NCBI GenBank assembly: GCA_019120175.1
Contig: DWVP01000006.1
Location: forward strand, 1 to 64,000
Reading direction: 5' to 3'
Origin: Candidatus Corynebacterium faecigallinarum
GTDB lineage: Bacteria > Actinomycetota > Actinomycetes > Mycobacteriales > Mycobacteriaceae
Length of the DNA: 64,000 bases
Shown: piece by piece, positions 31,936 through 43,040 of the stretch
Layout: every line of letters begins with the position of its first letter
How positions within the stretch are numbered: the stretch's first letter is position 1
Translations under genes and position numbers: made by a program
The notes under the pieces: model-generated
Databases searched by the model: none
What the model was told of the DNA's origin: nothing
The model's input: the letters and a program-made list of their open reading frames with translations, nothing else

Positions 31936-33315
31936 ATGACACCCGAGGAGATGGTGGCAACCAGCGGAGATTCCGCCTGGATGCTGATGAGCGCAGCGCT
32001 GGTGCTGCTGATGACACCGGCGCTGGCGTTGTTTTACGGCGGAATGTCCCGCCAGAAGTCCGCCCTGAACATGATGATGATGTCTTTCGGCACCCTGGGG
32101 CTGATCGGCGTGATCTACGTGCTGTGGGGTTGGTCGATGTCCTACGGCACCGAGTCAGTGGCCGGCATTTTCTCCAACCCCTTCGAGTTCTTCGGTCTGA
32201 AGGACTCGATCACCGACGCTGACGGCAACTACATCGCCGGCGCCGAGGGGTACCCCAACATCATCGACATCGGCTTCCAGCTGACCTTCGCGGTGATCAC
32301 CGTGGCGATCATCTCCGGCTCGTTGGCCAACCGCGTGAAGTTCTCCACCTGGCTCGTCTTCGCCGGCATCTGGGTCACCATCTGCTACTTCCCGATGGCC
32401 CACATGGTCTGGGGCGGCGGCCTGCTCGCCGACGGTGAGGACAGCCTGGCAGCCTGGATGTTCGGCACCGCCGTCGAGGACGGCGAGACCGTGGCGGCGA
32501 TCACACCGATCGACTTCGCCGGTGGCACCGTCGTCCACATCAACGCCGGTGTGGCCGCCCTGGTCCTGGCACTGATCATCGGACGCTCCCGCACCTTCAT
32601 GACCGCGGCCTCTCGCCCGCACAACCTGCCGCTGGTGATGCTCGGTGCAGCACTGCTGTGGTTCGGCTGGTTCGGCTTCAACGGTGGTTCCGCCTTCGGC
32701 GCCAACGGCGACGCCGGCCTGGCCTGGGTCAACACCACCGTCGCCACCTGTGCCGCCCTGCTGGGCTGGCTGCTGGTCGAGCGGCTGCGTGACGGCCACA
32801 CCACCTCGCTGGGGGCGGCGTCCGGCATTGTCGCCGGTCTGGTGGCCGTGACCCCGGCCGCCGGCGACCTGACCCCGGTCACCGCGATCATCCTCGGTGC
32901 CATCGGTGGTGCCCTCGCCGCGGTGGGTGTGGGCCTGAAGTACCGCTTCAAGTTCGACGATTCCCTCGATGTCGTCGGCGTCCACCTCGTCGCCGGCCTG
33001 TGGGGCACCATGGGTATCGGCCTGCTGGCCACCGACCGTGGACTGCTCACCGGTGGTGGATCGGACGGTTTCAAGCTGTTCATCGTCCAGATCGTCATCG
33101 CCCTGGTTGCCGCACTCTACTGTGCCGTGTTCACCGCCCTGATCGCCCTCGCCCTGAAGTACACCATGGGCTGGCGTATCTCCGGTGCCGACGAGACCGC
33201 CGGTATCGACACCACCCAGCACGCCGAGGTCGCGTACTCCTACACCGACGAGAACGAGCAGGAGTTCGAGGAGGTCACCGACTTCGACGAGGCGCAGGAC
33301 GCAGCCCACCGCTGA
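31936..33315 (+). CDS. amtB: Ammonium transporter, Amt family
   Basis: 459 residues with about 11 membrane segments. Conducts ammonium across the membrane. Amt features: WMLMSAALVLLMTPALALFYGGM at the N-terminus, DFAGGTVVHINAG, WFGWFGFNGGSA and the HLVAGLWG region with the pore histidine. The C-terminal tail is acidic. ATG 31936 follows GGAGAGTCAAGAGAA. In C. glutamicum amtB is followed by glnK and glnD; here ffh follows after 107 nt, so the regulatory partners are absent from this site. The symbol is given from gene context; the paralogue AmtA cannot be excluded. Confidence 0.9.
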   Translation: MTPEEMVATSGDSAWMLMSAALVLLMTPALALFYGGMSRQKSALNMMMMSFGTLGLIGVIYVLWGWSMSYGTESVAGIFSNPFEFFGLKDSITDADGNYIAGAEGYPNIIDIGFQLTFAVITVAIISGSLANRVKFSTWLVFAGIWVTICYFPMAHMVWGGGLLADGEDSLAAWMFGTAVEDGETVAAITPIDFAGGTVVHINAGVAALVLALIIGRSRTFMTAASRPHNLPLVMLGAALLWFGWFGFNGGSAFGANGDAGLAWVNTTVATCAALLGWLLVERLRDGHTTSLGAASGIVAGLVAVTPAAGDLTPVTAIILGAIGGALAAVGVGLKYRFKFDDSLDVVGVHLVAGLWGTMGIGLLATDRGLLTGGGSDGFKLFIVQIVIALVAALYCAVFTALIALALKYTMGWRISGADETAGIDTTQHAEVAYSYTDENEQEFEEVTDFDEAQDAAHR

Positions 33316-33422
33316 CCTGATCGTCATCTCCCGACCTGCAGCGCATGTCAACTAGGTTGACGCGGGGGAAAGCGGGTACGGTGGGGAGGTCCGAGAATCA
33401 TCTGCGAGGGAGTAGTTCCACA

Positions 33423-35051
33423 GTGTTTGAGTCCCTGTCCGACCGCCTGTCCGGTGCCCTGAAGGGGCTGCGTGGGAAAGGGCGGCTGACCGAGGCCGAC
33501 ATCAACGCCACCGCGCGTGAGATCCGGCTGGCACTCCTGGAGGCGGATGTCTCCCTGACCGTCGTCAGGGCGTTCATCAAGCGGGTCAAGGAGCGCGCCA
33601 CCGGTGAGGCGGTGTCCGAGGCACTGAACCCGGCCCAGCAGGTCATCAAGATCGTCAACGAGGAGCTGCAGAACATCCTCGGTGGCGAGACTCGCCGATT
33701 GAACCTGGCGAAGACCCCGCCGACGGTGATCATGCTCGCCGGTCTGCAGGGTGCCGGTAAGACCACGCTGGCCGGAAAGCTCGCCAAGCACCTCGAGTCC
33801 AAGGGGCACACCCCGATGCTGGTCGCCTGCGACCTGCAGCGTCCTGGTGCTGTCCAGCAGCTGCAGATCGTCGGCGAGCGGGCCGGCGTGCCGACCTTCG
33901 CGCCGGACCCCGGCACCTCGCTGGACTCCCTCGAGCACGAGATGGGCACCAGCCACGGTGATCCGGTCGCCGTGGCACAGGCCGGTATCGAGGAGGCCAC
34001 CCGCGCCAAGCACGACGTGGTCATCATCGATACCGCGGGTCGCCTGGGTATCGACGAGGAGTTGATGACCCAGGCCCGCAACATCCGTGACGCGGTGAAC
34101 CCGGACGAGGTTCTCTTCGTCATCGACGCGATGATCGGTCAGGACGCAGTCACCACCGCCGAGGCGTTCCGCGACGGTGTCGATTTCACGGGCGTGGTGC
34201 TCACCAAGCTCGACGGTGACGCCCGTGGTGGTGCGGCCCTGTCGATCCGTGAGGTCACCGGCAAGCCGATCATGTACGCCTCCACCGGTGAGAAGCTCGA
34301 GGACTTCGACGTCTTCCACCCGGACCGCATGGCGAACCGCATCCTGGGCATGGGTGACGTCCTCAGCCTCATCGAGCAGGCCGAGCAGGTCATGGACCAG
34401 AAGAAGGCCGAGGACTCCGCGGCACGTATGGTCTCCGGCGAGCTGACGCTGGAGGACTTCCTGGATCAGATGATGATGATCCGGAGGATGGGGCCGCTGG
34501 GCAACGTCCTGAAGATGCTGCCTGGTGGCAAGCAGATGAACGACATGGCTGATCAGGTCGATGAGAAGCAGCTCGACCGGATCCAGGCGATCATCCGCGG
34601 CATGACCCCGGCGGAGCGGGAGAACCCGAACATCCTCAACGCCTCGCGGCGCAAGCGTATCGCCGGTGGTTCCGGTGTCACCGTGGCCGAGGTCAACCAG
34701 CTGGTCAACCGCTTCTTCGAGGCGAAGAAGATGATGGGCAAGATGGCCGGCCAGATGGGCATGGGCGGGATGAACCGTTCGGCGACGAAGAAGAAGCCGA
34801 AGGGGCGCAAGGGCAAGAACGGCAAGCGTAAGCCCGCGAAGAAGGGCCCGTCGCAGCCGAAGATGCCGCAGGGGATGCCGGGGATGCCTGGCATGGGCGG
34901 CGGTATGCCGGGAATGCCGCAGGGGATGCCCGGTATGGGCGGCGGTATGCCGTCGATGGCTGACCTGAAGAAGATGCAGCAGCAGATGCCCGAGGGGTTC
35001 GAGAACGTCGACATGGGCAACCTTGACTTCGGCCGGGGTGGACGCAAGTAG
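33423..35051 (+). CDS. ffh: Signal recognition particle protein Ffh
   Basis: 542 residues. Binds 4.5S RNA and signal sequences and, with FtsY, delivers ribosomes to the membrane. The NG domain carries GLQGAGKTTLAGKLA, DLQRPGAVQQL, VIIDTAGR and TKLDGDARGG. The Met-rich M domain follows (MMMIRRMGPLGNVLKMLPG), then a Lys-rich stretch and an unusually Met/Pro/Gly-rich tail made of GMPGM repeats (about 488-520). The GTG start at 33423 gives the conserved FESLSDRLSGALK beginning; GGGAG lies about 11 nt upstream. Confidence 0.95.
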   Translation: MFESLSDRLSGALKGLRGKGRLTEADINATAREIRLALLEADVSLTVVRAFIKRVKERATGEAVSEALNPAQQVIKIVNEELQNILGGETRRLNLAKTPPTVIMLAGLQGAGKTTLAGKLAKHLESKGHTPMLVACDLQRPGAVQQLQIVGERAGVPTFAPDPGTSLDSLEHEMGTSHGDPVAVAQAGIEEATRAKHDVVIIDTAGRLGIDEELMTQARNIRDAVNPDEVLFVIDAMIGQDAVTTAEAFRDGVDFTGVVLTKLDGDARGGAALSIREVTGKPIMYASTGEKLEDFDVFHPDRMANRILGMGDVLSLIEQAEQVMDQKKAEDSAARMVSGELTLEDFLDQMMMIRRMGPLGNVLKMLPGGKQMNDMADQVDEKQLDRIQAIIRGMTPAERENPNILNASRRKRIAGGSGVTVAEVNQLVNRFFEAKKMMGKMAGQMGMGGMNRSATKKKPKGRKGKNGKRKPAKKGPSQPKMPQGMPGMPGMGGGMPGMPQGMPGMGGGMPSMADLKKMQQQMPEGFENVDMGNLDFGRGGRK

Positions 35052-35266
35052 TTCGTCCTACACCGCTCAGCTGATTTGGTCGCACACCCTGCTGACCGGT
35101 ATTGTCGAGCGGTCTGCGTAACACCGTTCCCGACCCCGGTCGGCCGGTGGTCACGCGCAGGATAAATCCAAGGGTTGAACCGGCCCGGCGTCCCACTGTG
35201 TTTCACGGTAATGGAACGGCGGGTGCCAGTACTGCCCGGTGACCATCAACAGAAAGAGGACAGACC

Positions 35267-35773
35267 ATGGCTGTCAAGATCAAGCTCCAGCGGCTCGGCA
35301 AGATCCGCACCCCGCACTACCGCGTCGTCATCGCCGACGCCCGTACCCGCCGCTCCGGCGCCGTGATCGAGAACATCGGCACCTACGAGCCGAAGGCCGA
35401 CCCCTCGGTCATCAAGATCGACTCCGAGCGTGCACAGTACTGGCTGGGCGTCGGCGCACAGCCGACCGAGCCCGTCCTCGCCCTGCTGAAGGTCACCGGT
35501 GACTGGCAGAAGGCCAAGGGCCTGCCGGGCGCCGAGGGCACCCTGAAGGTTGCAGAGCCGAAGGCTTCCAAGCTGGACCTGTTCAACGCTGCTCTGGCCG
35601 AGGCTGCCGACGCCCCGACCGCCGAGGCCATCACCGAGAAGAAGCGCAAGGCCAAGGAAGAGGCCGAGGCCAAGGCTGCTGCCGAGGCTGCTGCCGAGGC
35701 TGAGGCTGCCGAGAAGGCTGAGGCCAAGGCTGCCGAGGAGGCCGCTGAGGCTCCCGAGGCTGACTCCGAGTAG
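35267..35773 (+). CDS. rpsP: 30S ribosomal protein S16
   Basis: 168 residues. The first 85 or so form S16 ([26 protein letters not shown]). The second half is an Ala/Glu/Lys-rich, probably helical tail ([20 protein letters not shown]) common in actinobacterial S16 but long here. ATG 35267 follows AGAAAGAGGA. It is closed off by a strong terminator, whereas the classic rpsP-rimM-trmD operon is continuous; here gdhA lies between rpsP and rimM. Confidence 0.95.
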   Translation: MAVKIKLQRLGKIRTPHYRVVIADARTRRSGAVIENIGTYEPKADPSVIKIDSERAQYWLGVGAQPTEPVLALLKVTGDWQKAKGLPGAEGTLKVAEPKASKLDLFNAALAEAADAPTAEAITEKKRKAKEEAEAKAAAEAAAEAEAAEKAEAKAAEEAAEAPEADSE

Positions 35774-35829
35774 TCCGCTTCCCAGGGGGGGATGATCCCC
35801 GGCCCCGGCCCTCGGGGCCGGAACCACCA

Positions 35830-35878
35830 CCCGCGACCCTGCACTGTCATCACCGACAGTGCAGGGTCGCGGGTTTTT
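35830..35878 (+). terminator. Rho-independent terminator after rpsP
   Basis: Perfect 19-bp stem: 35830-35848 pairs with 35855-35873 around a 6-nt loop (ATCACC), then TTTTT. One of the strongest terminators in the window. Confidence 0.92.
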
Positions 35879-35980
35879 GCGTGCGGGCTGCCCTTCTGCC
35901 TATTGGCCTGCCTATCCCCACACTGATTGTCTTACCCGTAGCCATGTCCATGTCGATATTCGGGCCGTACGCCCGCCCCT

Positions 35981-36020
35981 ACGCCGGCCCCTGCGCCGCT
36001 ACGCCGGCCCCTGCGCCGCT
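35981..36020 (+). repeat. 20-bp perfect tandem duplication between rpsP and gdhA
   Basis: Two identical adjacent copies of TACGCCGGCCCCTGCGCCGC. It lies in non-coding DNA about 370 nt upstream of gdhA; no function is apparent. Confidence 0.85.
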
Positions 36021-37732
<1,712 letters not shown>

Positions 37733-37752
37733 GAAGCGTCCTCCTTCCACCA

Positions 37753-37783
37753 CCCCGCACGGTACCCACCGGGCGGGGTTTCG
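37753..37783 (+). terminator. Terminator after gdhA
   Basis: CCCCGC (37753-37758) pairs with GCGGGG (37773-37778) around an inner GGT/ACC stem, followed by TTTCG. Starts 20 nt after the gdhA stop. Confidence 0.7.
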
Positions 37784-37864
37784 TCGTCACCTGCCGCGCC
37801 CTGTCTCTTACCTGTCACCCACCGGCAGCACTGGTGGTATCTCGTATCTAGTACTCTCAGTGCC

Positions 37865-38494
37865 ATGTCTGAGAACCAGCGTGACCAGCGCGACCAGCAT
37901 GACCAGCCCGCCCAGGAGTTGCAGATCGGCCGGGTGATCAAGCCCCACGGAGTGCGTGGCGAACTGGTGGTCGACGCCACCACCGACGACCCGGACGGAC
38001 GCTTCGCCGTCGGCGAGATCCTCACCGGCCGCCAGCGAGGCAAGGAGGTCACGCTGACCGTTGCAGCGGTGCGTCCTCACCAGGGGCGGCTGCTGGTCAC
38101 CGTCGAGGAGGTCGCCGACCGAACCGCGGCGGAGTCAATGCGCGGCATGCGTTTCTTCGCCCAGCCGGTGTTCGACGAGGAGGACGACGGGTACTACGAC
38201 CACGAGCTCATCGGGCTGCGCGTGTTGGACTGCGGCCAGGTCGACGAGGCCACCGCCACCGCCCGTGCCTATGAGGGGCAGGAGCCTGAACCGGTGGACA
38301 TCGGAGAGATCACCGGTGTCGAGCACGGCCCGGCGGGAACGGTGCTGCAGGTCGCCGTCGATGCCGACGCCGAGCTTCCCACCGCAGGTGGGGAGGTGCT
38401 GATCCCCTTCAGGCACGCCATCGTGCCGATCGTGGACCTCGACAACGAGGCCGTGGTGGTGACCCCGCCGGAGGGGCTGCTGGAACTGGGCTGA
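37865..38494 (+). CDS. rimM: Ribosome maturation factor RimM
   Basis: 209 residues. Binds S19 and helps mature the 30S head. The N-terminal RimM domain shows [25 protein letters not shown]; the PRC-barrel half begins at [14 protein letters not shown] and ends [16 protein letters not shown] 37865 is preceded by a TAGTAC-like element rather than a ribosome site. trmD follows after 22 nt with its own -10. Confidence 0.94.
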   Translation: MSENQRDQRDQHDQPAQELQIGRVIKPHGVRGELVVDATTDDPDGRFAVGEILTGRQRGKEVTLTVAAVRPHQGRLLVTVEEVADRTAAESMRGMRFFAQPVFDEEDDGYYDHELIGLRVLDCGQVDEATATARAYEGQEPEPVDIGEITGVEHGPAGTVLQVAVDADAELPTAGGEVLIPFRHAIVPIVDLDNEAVVVTPPEGLLELG

Positions 38495-38502
38495 CCGGCG
38501 GG

Positions 38503-38508
38503 TAGGAT
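38503..38508 (+). promoter_or_regulatory. -10 hexamer TAGGAT of trmD
   Basis: TAGGAT, 8 nt before ATG 38517, in the 22-nt gap after rimM; no Shine-Dalgarno. Confidence 0.45.
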
Positions 38509-38516
38509 CAGCAGCC

Positions 38517-39368
38517 ATGCGACTGGACGTGGTCACCATCTTCCCCGAGTACCTGGACCCGCTGCGGCACGCCCTGTTGGGACGCGCCATCGAGCGGGGG
38601 ATTCTGCAGGTCGGTGTGCATGACCTGCGGTCGTGGGCGCACGACGTCCACAAGGCCGTCGACGACACCCCCTACGGCGGGGGCCCGGGCATGGTGATGA
38701 AGCCGTCGGTGTGGGGGCCGGCCCTGGACGATGTCGCCGCGCTGACCGGCCCCGCGGCGACGGGGGATTCGCTGCAGAGTGCTCAGCCGCACCGTCCTGC
38801 CGCCACCGGTCAGGACGCACCGGACACGCAGGACGCACCGGCCGCGCCGGATGCGAGCGCGTTGCCGCTGCTCATCGTGCCCACCCCGGCGGGGGAACCG
38901 TTCACCCAGGCGATGGCCGAGCGGTGGTCGACCGAGGAACGGCTGGTCTTCGCCTGCGGCCGCTACGAGGGAATCGACCAGCGTGTTTTCGAGGACGCCG
39001 GCGCCCGGTACCGGGTCCAGGAGGTGTCGCTGGGTGACTACGTGCTCATCGGTGGTGAGGTTGCTGTGCTGGTGATGGCCGAAGCTGTTGTCCGGCTGGT
39101 CCCCGGTGTGCTCGGTAACCGGCGTAGCCACGAGGAGGATTCCTTCCAGGACGGCCTGTTGGAGGGCCCCAGCTACACCAAGCCGCGCGTCTGGCGTGAA
39201 CTGGAGGTCCCCCCGGTGCTGCTCTCCGGGGATCATGCGAAGGTCGACCGCTGGCGTCGGGACCAGTCACTGCTGCGGACGGCCGAGCGTCGCCCGGAGT
39301 TGCTGGCGGCCCTGGAGCAGGACGGGCAGTTGAGTGCCCGCGATCGTGAGGTCGTGCCCGGGGAGTAG
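38517..39368 (+). CDS. trmD: tRNA (guanine37-N1)-methyltransferase
   Basis: 283 residues. Methylates G37 next to the anticodon to prevent frameshifting. SPOUT motifs: [45 protein letters not shown] and the knot region [33 protein letters not shown] Pro/Ala/Asp/Thr-rich insert of about 35 residues (roughly 80-118) precedes [14 protein letters not shown]; relatives I recall are shorter there. Catalytic parts are intact. Confidence 0.95.
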   Translation: MRLDVVTIFPEYLDPLRHALLGRAIERGILQVGVHDLRSWAHDVHKAVDDTPYGGGPGMVMKPSVWGPALDDVAALTGPAATGDSLQSAQPHRPAATGQDAPDTQDAPAAPDASALPLLIVPTPAGEPFTQAMAERWSTEERLVFACGRYEGIDQRVFEDAGARYRVQEVSLGDYVLIGGEVAVLVMAEAVVRLVPGVLGNRRSHEEDSFQDGLLEGPSYTKPRVWRELEVPPVLLSGDHAKVDRWRRDQSLLRTAERRPELLAALEQDGQLSARDREVVPGE

Positions 39369-39468
39369 TGCCCGGGAGTAATTGTGGGGGAGGAGTACCC
39401 GGGAGAGTTTCCGGGCGGGGTAGCGGGAGAACCGCCCAGGAAGCTACCGTGACCTGGGGTGACGTCGG

Positions 39469-39496
39469 TTATCCACAGTAGGGGGGTTATCCACCG
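39469..39496 (+). promoter_or_regulatory. Pair of DnaA-box-like TTATCCAC motifs after trmD
   Basis: GGTTATCCACAG and, 10 nt later, GGTTATCCACCG followed by CGTCCTGGGC. TTATCCACA is the bacterial DnaA-box consensus. The same paired arrangement with the same CCTGGGC flank recurs near 46568. No origin is near, so these may be scattered DnaA sites or a dispersed repeat. Confidence 0.45.
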
Positions 39497-39586
39497 CGTC
39501 CTGGGCTTTTGTCTTTCGCGGTGGGGTGGCGCCGGGTACCTGCGGGATAGGGTGACATTCACCTGCCGGCGAGGGGCCGGTGGTGG

Positions 39587-39614
39587 GGACAAGCACTGAG
39601 GGACAAGCACTGAG
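39587..39614 (+). repeat. 14-nt tandem duplication before the 39631 gene
   Basis: Two perfect copies of GGACAAGCACTGAG directly upstream of the ribosome site of the next gene. Confidence 0.75.
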
Positions 39615-39630
39615 GGGAGAGTGGCACACG

Positions 39631-40410
39631 ATGGCGACAACTGAGCGTCTCGACAGCCCGACGATCGAGGAACTGATGGTCTATCCGTTCAACCGGATTG
39701 AGCTGCGGATGGCCGAGTCGGGGGTGAAGCACAGGTCGGCGGCGGAACGCGATGCGATAGCCGAGATGGTCAGGACCCGCGGTGCGGCCTACGCCGCCCG
39801 GTTCCGGCACGCTGCGGAACTGTCCTGGCGGATGCCGGAGATGTACTGGACGGCCCAGGACGACGGACGGATGACGATCGACCACATGGACGCCATCTGG
39901 CGTCGCATGGACCGGCACACGGGGCTGCGCGAGCAGATCGGGCGTCGGGAGCGGCGGCGTCGTCAGTTGCGGGCGGAACTCGCTGCGTCCGCAGGCACGG
40001 AGAAGCCGGGCGGCCGTGGTGGCCCCGACCACCATTCCGTCTGTGAGCCCGACTACGGCCCTGACTACAGCGGCGACTACCGGGAGGCGCCCGACCGGTG
40101 GCAGTCGCGGTTCCCGGAGGCGGAGAGTGCCTACAGCACCTCGGCGGACACGATGGTGGAGCGTGCGGTGGTGGAGTGGCTGCGGGAGTGCCCCCACCGG
40201 TTGATCACCGTCACCGGGTCGGGGTCGATGCGTCCGCGCTCCACCGTGACGATCCACCGGCTGCGCGACGTGGTGGACACCGCGGTCGAGGAGAACCTCG
40301 AGATGCACCGCCGCTTCGATGACGAGGACAATGAGGACGGACGCGACAGCCACAATGACGACAACGACGAGGGTGGCTACCCCGGGCCGGTGGTCGCCGC
40401 ACCCTTCTGA
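39631..40410 (+). CDS. Hypothetical protein, possibly the N-terminal remnant of an HNH-type protein
   Basis: 259 residues. The first 120 (PTIEELMVYPFNRIELRM, AAYAARFRHAAELSWRMPEMYW, TIDHMDAIWRRMDRH) are helical and recall the N-terminal region of actinobacterial DUF222/HNH endonucleases, but no HNH motif is present. The rest is Arg-rich then low-complexity and acidic (Asp/Asn/Glu). ATG 39631 has GGGGAGAG upstream. It lies between trmD and tex. It may be a shortened HNH-family gene or an unrelated lineage-specific gene; I cannot decide. Confidence 0.6.
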   Translation: MATTERLDSPTIEELMVYPFNRIELRMAESGVKHRSAAERDAIAEMVRTRGAAYAARFRHAAELSWRMPEMYWTAQDDGRMTIDHMDAIWRRMDRHTGLREQIGRRERRRRQLRAELAASAGTEKPGGRGGPDHHSVCEPDYGPDYSGDYREAPDRWQSRFPEAESAYSTSADTMVERAVVEWLRECPHRLITVTGSGSMRPRSTVTIHRLRDVVDTAVEENLEMHRRFDDEDNEDGRDSHNDDNDEGGYPGPVVAAPF

Positions 40411-40422
40411 ACGGCGGCACGA

Positions 40423-40428
40423 TACCAT
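40423..40428 (+). promoter_or_regulatory. -10 hexamer TACCAT of tex
   Basis: TACCAT, 7 nt before ATG 40436, in the 25-nt gap after the preceding gene. Confidence 0.45.
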
Positions 40429-40435
40429 CGTCCGA

Positions 40436-42850
40436 ATGAGTGGATCTTCCGTCGACACCGACCTCATTCGTACCCTGACCCGGGAGCTGGGCATCGGGGC
40501 AGAGCAGGTGACTGCCACCGTCCGACTGCTGGACGAGGGCAACACCGTGCCGTTCATCGCCCGCTACCGCAAGGAGGTCACCGGCGGGCTGGACGACTCG
40601 CAACTGCGCACCCTGGAGACCCGGCTGCGCTACCTGCGGGAACTTGCCGAGCGTAAGTCCAGCGTGCTGGCCTCCATCGAGGAACAGGGCAAGCTCACCG
40701 ATGAGCTACGCGACCTGATCCTGAGCTGTGAGACCAAGGCGCGCCTGGAGGACCTGTACCTGCCGTTCAAGTCCACCCGCCGGACCAAGGCGACGATCGC
40801 CCGCGAGGCGGGCCTGGAGCCACTGGTCGACACACTGCTCGGCGACTGCACCACCGACCCCGCCGAGCTGGCGGCGTCCTACATCACCGAGGGATTCGAC
40901 GACGCCAAGGCAGTGCTCGCCGGTGCCCGTGCGATCGTCCTGGAGGGCATCTCCACCGACGCCGATCTCGTCGGTGAGGTGCGCGAGCGCTTCTTCACCA
41001 CCGGTGCGATGACCGCCGGGGTCGTCGAGGGCAAGGAGAACTCCGCTGAGGCACAGAAGTACCGGGACTACTTCGATTTCTCCGAACCCTTCACCACGCT
41101 GCCGTCCCACCGGATCCTGGCCCTGCTGCGCGGTGAGTCCGAAGGCGTCCTCCAGCTGACCCTGGACGCCGGCGAGGACGAGATCTACCAGGGCATGATC
41201 GCCGTGGCCCGCGGCCTGGAGCCGAAGGGGGACGCCGCCGACACGTTCCGTGCCGAGTGCGCCCGGTTCGGCTGGCGCACCAAGCTGCAGGTCTCCTCCG
41301 GGGTGGACGTGCGGATGCGGCTGAAGGAGCGTGCCGATGAAGCCGCGGTGGACGTCTTCGCCCGCAACCTGCATGACCTGCTGCTCGCCGCCCCCGCCGG
41401 CCAGCGCGCGACACTGGGCCTGGACCCCGGCTACCGCAACGGTGTGAAGTGTGCGGCCGTCGATCCGACCGGCAAGGTCCTCGACACCGTCGTCATCTAC
41501 CCGCACCAGCCGCAGAACCAGTGGGACAAGTCCGTCGACATCCTCGCCCGGATCTGTGCGAAGAATGGCGTCGACCTCATGGCCGTGGGCAACGGCACCG
41601 CGTCCCGTGAGACCGAGAAGCTGGCTCGGGAGATCTCGGAGAAGGTCTCCGCCGCCACCGGTCAGCGTCCTACCCCGGTGATCGTCAGCGAGGCCGGTGC
41701 GTCGGTGTACTCCGCCTCCGAACTCGCCGCCGAGGAGTTCCCCGACATGGATGTCTCGCTGCGTGGTGCGGTGTCCATCGCCCGCCGGCTGCAGGACCCG
41801 CTGGCCGAGCTGGTCAAGATCGACCCGAAGTCCATCGGCGTGGGCCAGTACCAGCATGACGTCAACCAGGCGATGCTGGCCTCCGGGCTGGACTCGGTGG
41901 TGGAGGACGCGGTGAACTCCGTCGGGGTGGACGTCAACACCGCCTCGGTGCCGTTGCTGCGCCGGGTCGCCGGAGTGTCGGCCACGCTGGCGGAGAACAT
42001 CGTGCGCCACCGGGAGGACAATGGGGCGTTCGCCACCCGTCGTCAGCTCAAGGACGTCCCCCGTCTCGGGCCGAAGGCCTTCGAGCAGTGCGCCGGCTTC
42101 CTGCGCATCCAGGGTGGCGAGGATCCGTTGGACGCCTCGGCGGTGCACCCGGAGGCCTACCCACTGGTGCGTCGGATCACCGCGGCGGCCGGGGTGCCGG
42201 TGGCTGACCTGGTGGGTAACCGGCGCGTCCTGCAGGGGCTGAACCCCCGCGACTTCGCCGACGACACTTTCGGCGTGCCCACCGTCACCGATGTGCTCGC
42301 CGAGTTGGACAAGCCCGGCCGTGACCCTCGCCCGGAGTTCAAGACCGCCGCCCTAGCGGAGGGGATCAACAAGGTCTCCGACCTGACCCCCGGCATGGTG
42401 CTGGAGGGCACGGTGACCAATGTGGCGGCGTTCGGTGCCTTCGTGGACGTCGGAGTGCATCAGGACGGCCTGGTGCATGTCTCGGCGATGTCCGACAAGT
42501 TCGTCTCGGACCCGCATGACGTGGTCAGCTCCGGCCAGGTGGTCAAGGTCAAGGTGATGGAGGTCGATGTCGAGCGCCAGCGCATCGGGCTGTCGTTGCG
42601 GCTGAACGACGAGCCCGGCCAGGGCAGGTCCGGTTCCACGGGGGAGCGCGGCCACGGCGGTCGGGAGGGCAGCGGTAGGCGCGGCGGTAACCGGAACGAT
42701 GGTCGCGGCGGTAACAACGGCAACCGTGGCGGTAACCGGAACGGGAAGCCCGGCGGCCGGAACTCCGGCCGTGACGGCGGCAACAACAGTGGGGCCGCAG
42801 CGTCCGGCTCGATGGCCGACGCCCTCAAGCGCGCCGGGTTTGGTCGCTGA
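40436..42850 (+). CDS. tex: Tex-family RNA-binding transcription accessory protein
   Basis: 804 residues. Tex proteins bind nucleic acid and affect transcription; the precise bacterial role is unsettled. Order seen: N-terminal helical domain (EGNTVPFIARYRKEVTGGLDD), the YqgF/RNase H-like domain (LGLDPGYRNGVKCAAVD), helix-hairpin-helix repeats (VNTASVPLLRRVAGVSATLAENIV) and a C-terminal S1 domain (GMVLEGTVTNVAAFGAFVDVGVHQ). A Gly/Asn/Arg-rich tail of about 70 residues follows, probably a flexible RNA-binding extension. The start at 40436 is supported by the -10 spacing. Confidence 0.95.
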   Translation: MSGSSVDTDLIRTLTRELGIGAEQVTATVRLLDEGNTVPFIARYRKEVTGGLDDSQLRTLETRLRYLRELAERKSSVLASIEEQGKLTDELRDLILSCETKARLEDLYLPFKSTRRTKATIAREAGLEPLVDTLLGDCTTDPAELAASYITEGFDDAKAVLAGARAIVLEGISTDADLVGEVRERFFTTGAMTAGVVEGKENSAEAQKYRDYFDFSEPFTTLPSHRILALLRGESEGVLQLTLDAGEDEIYQGMIAVARGLEPKGDAADTFRAECARFGWRTKLQVSSGVDVRMRLKERADEAAVDVFARNLHDLLLAAPAGQRATLGLDPGYRNGVKCAAVDPTGKVLDTVVIYPHQPQNQWDKSVDILARICAKNGVDLMAVGNGTASRETEKLAREISEKVSAATGQRPTPVIVSEAGASVYSASELAAEEFPDMDVSLRGAVSIARRLQDPLAELVKIDPKSIGVGQYQHDVNQAMLASGLDSVVEDAVNSVGVDVNTASVPLLRRVAGVSATLAENIVRHREDNGAFATRRQLKDVPRLGPKAFEQCAGFLRIQGGEDPLDASAVHPEAYPLVRRITAAAGVPVADLVGNRRVLQGLNPRDFADDTFGVPTVTDVLAELDKPGRDPRPEFKTAALAEGINKVSDLTPGMVLEGTVTNVAAFGAFVDVGVHQDGLVHVSAMSDKFVSDPHDVVSSGQVVKVKVMEVDVERQRIGLSLRLNDEPGQGRSGSTGERGHGGREGSGRRGGNRNDGRGGNNGNRGGNRNGKPGGRNSGRDGGNNSGAAASGSMADALKRAGFGR

Positions 42851-42869
42851 GTCGATCCACTGGCATAAT
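42840..42869 (+). promoter_or_regulatory. Promoter of rplS
   Basis: TTGGTC at 42840-42845 and CATAAT at 42864-42869, spacer 18 bp. Gives a leader of about 165 nt before rplS. Confidence 0.5.
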
Positions 42870-42892
42870 GGCCGGGTTGCGGATGTGTCGTC

Positions 42893-42908
42893 CACATGAC
42901 GTCATGTG
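42893..42908. promoter_or_regulatory. 16-bp perfect palindrome in the rplS leader
   Basis: CACATGACGTCATGTG, fully self-complementary, about 24 nt downstream of the -10. It could be a repressor operator just inside the transcript or a hairpin in a ribosomal-protein leader. No family consensus is claimed. Confidence 0.5.
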
Positions 42909-43040
42909 CAGTGGGCGAGGCCACGTTCGCGAATACAGCAACAATTGAATGGTGTGGGCACGAACGCACGGGGACCATCGTCGACGAGGGTAGCCGGTGT
43001 GAGTCCTCTGTCCGATCGAACATGAAGCAAGGAATACACA

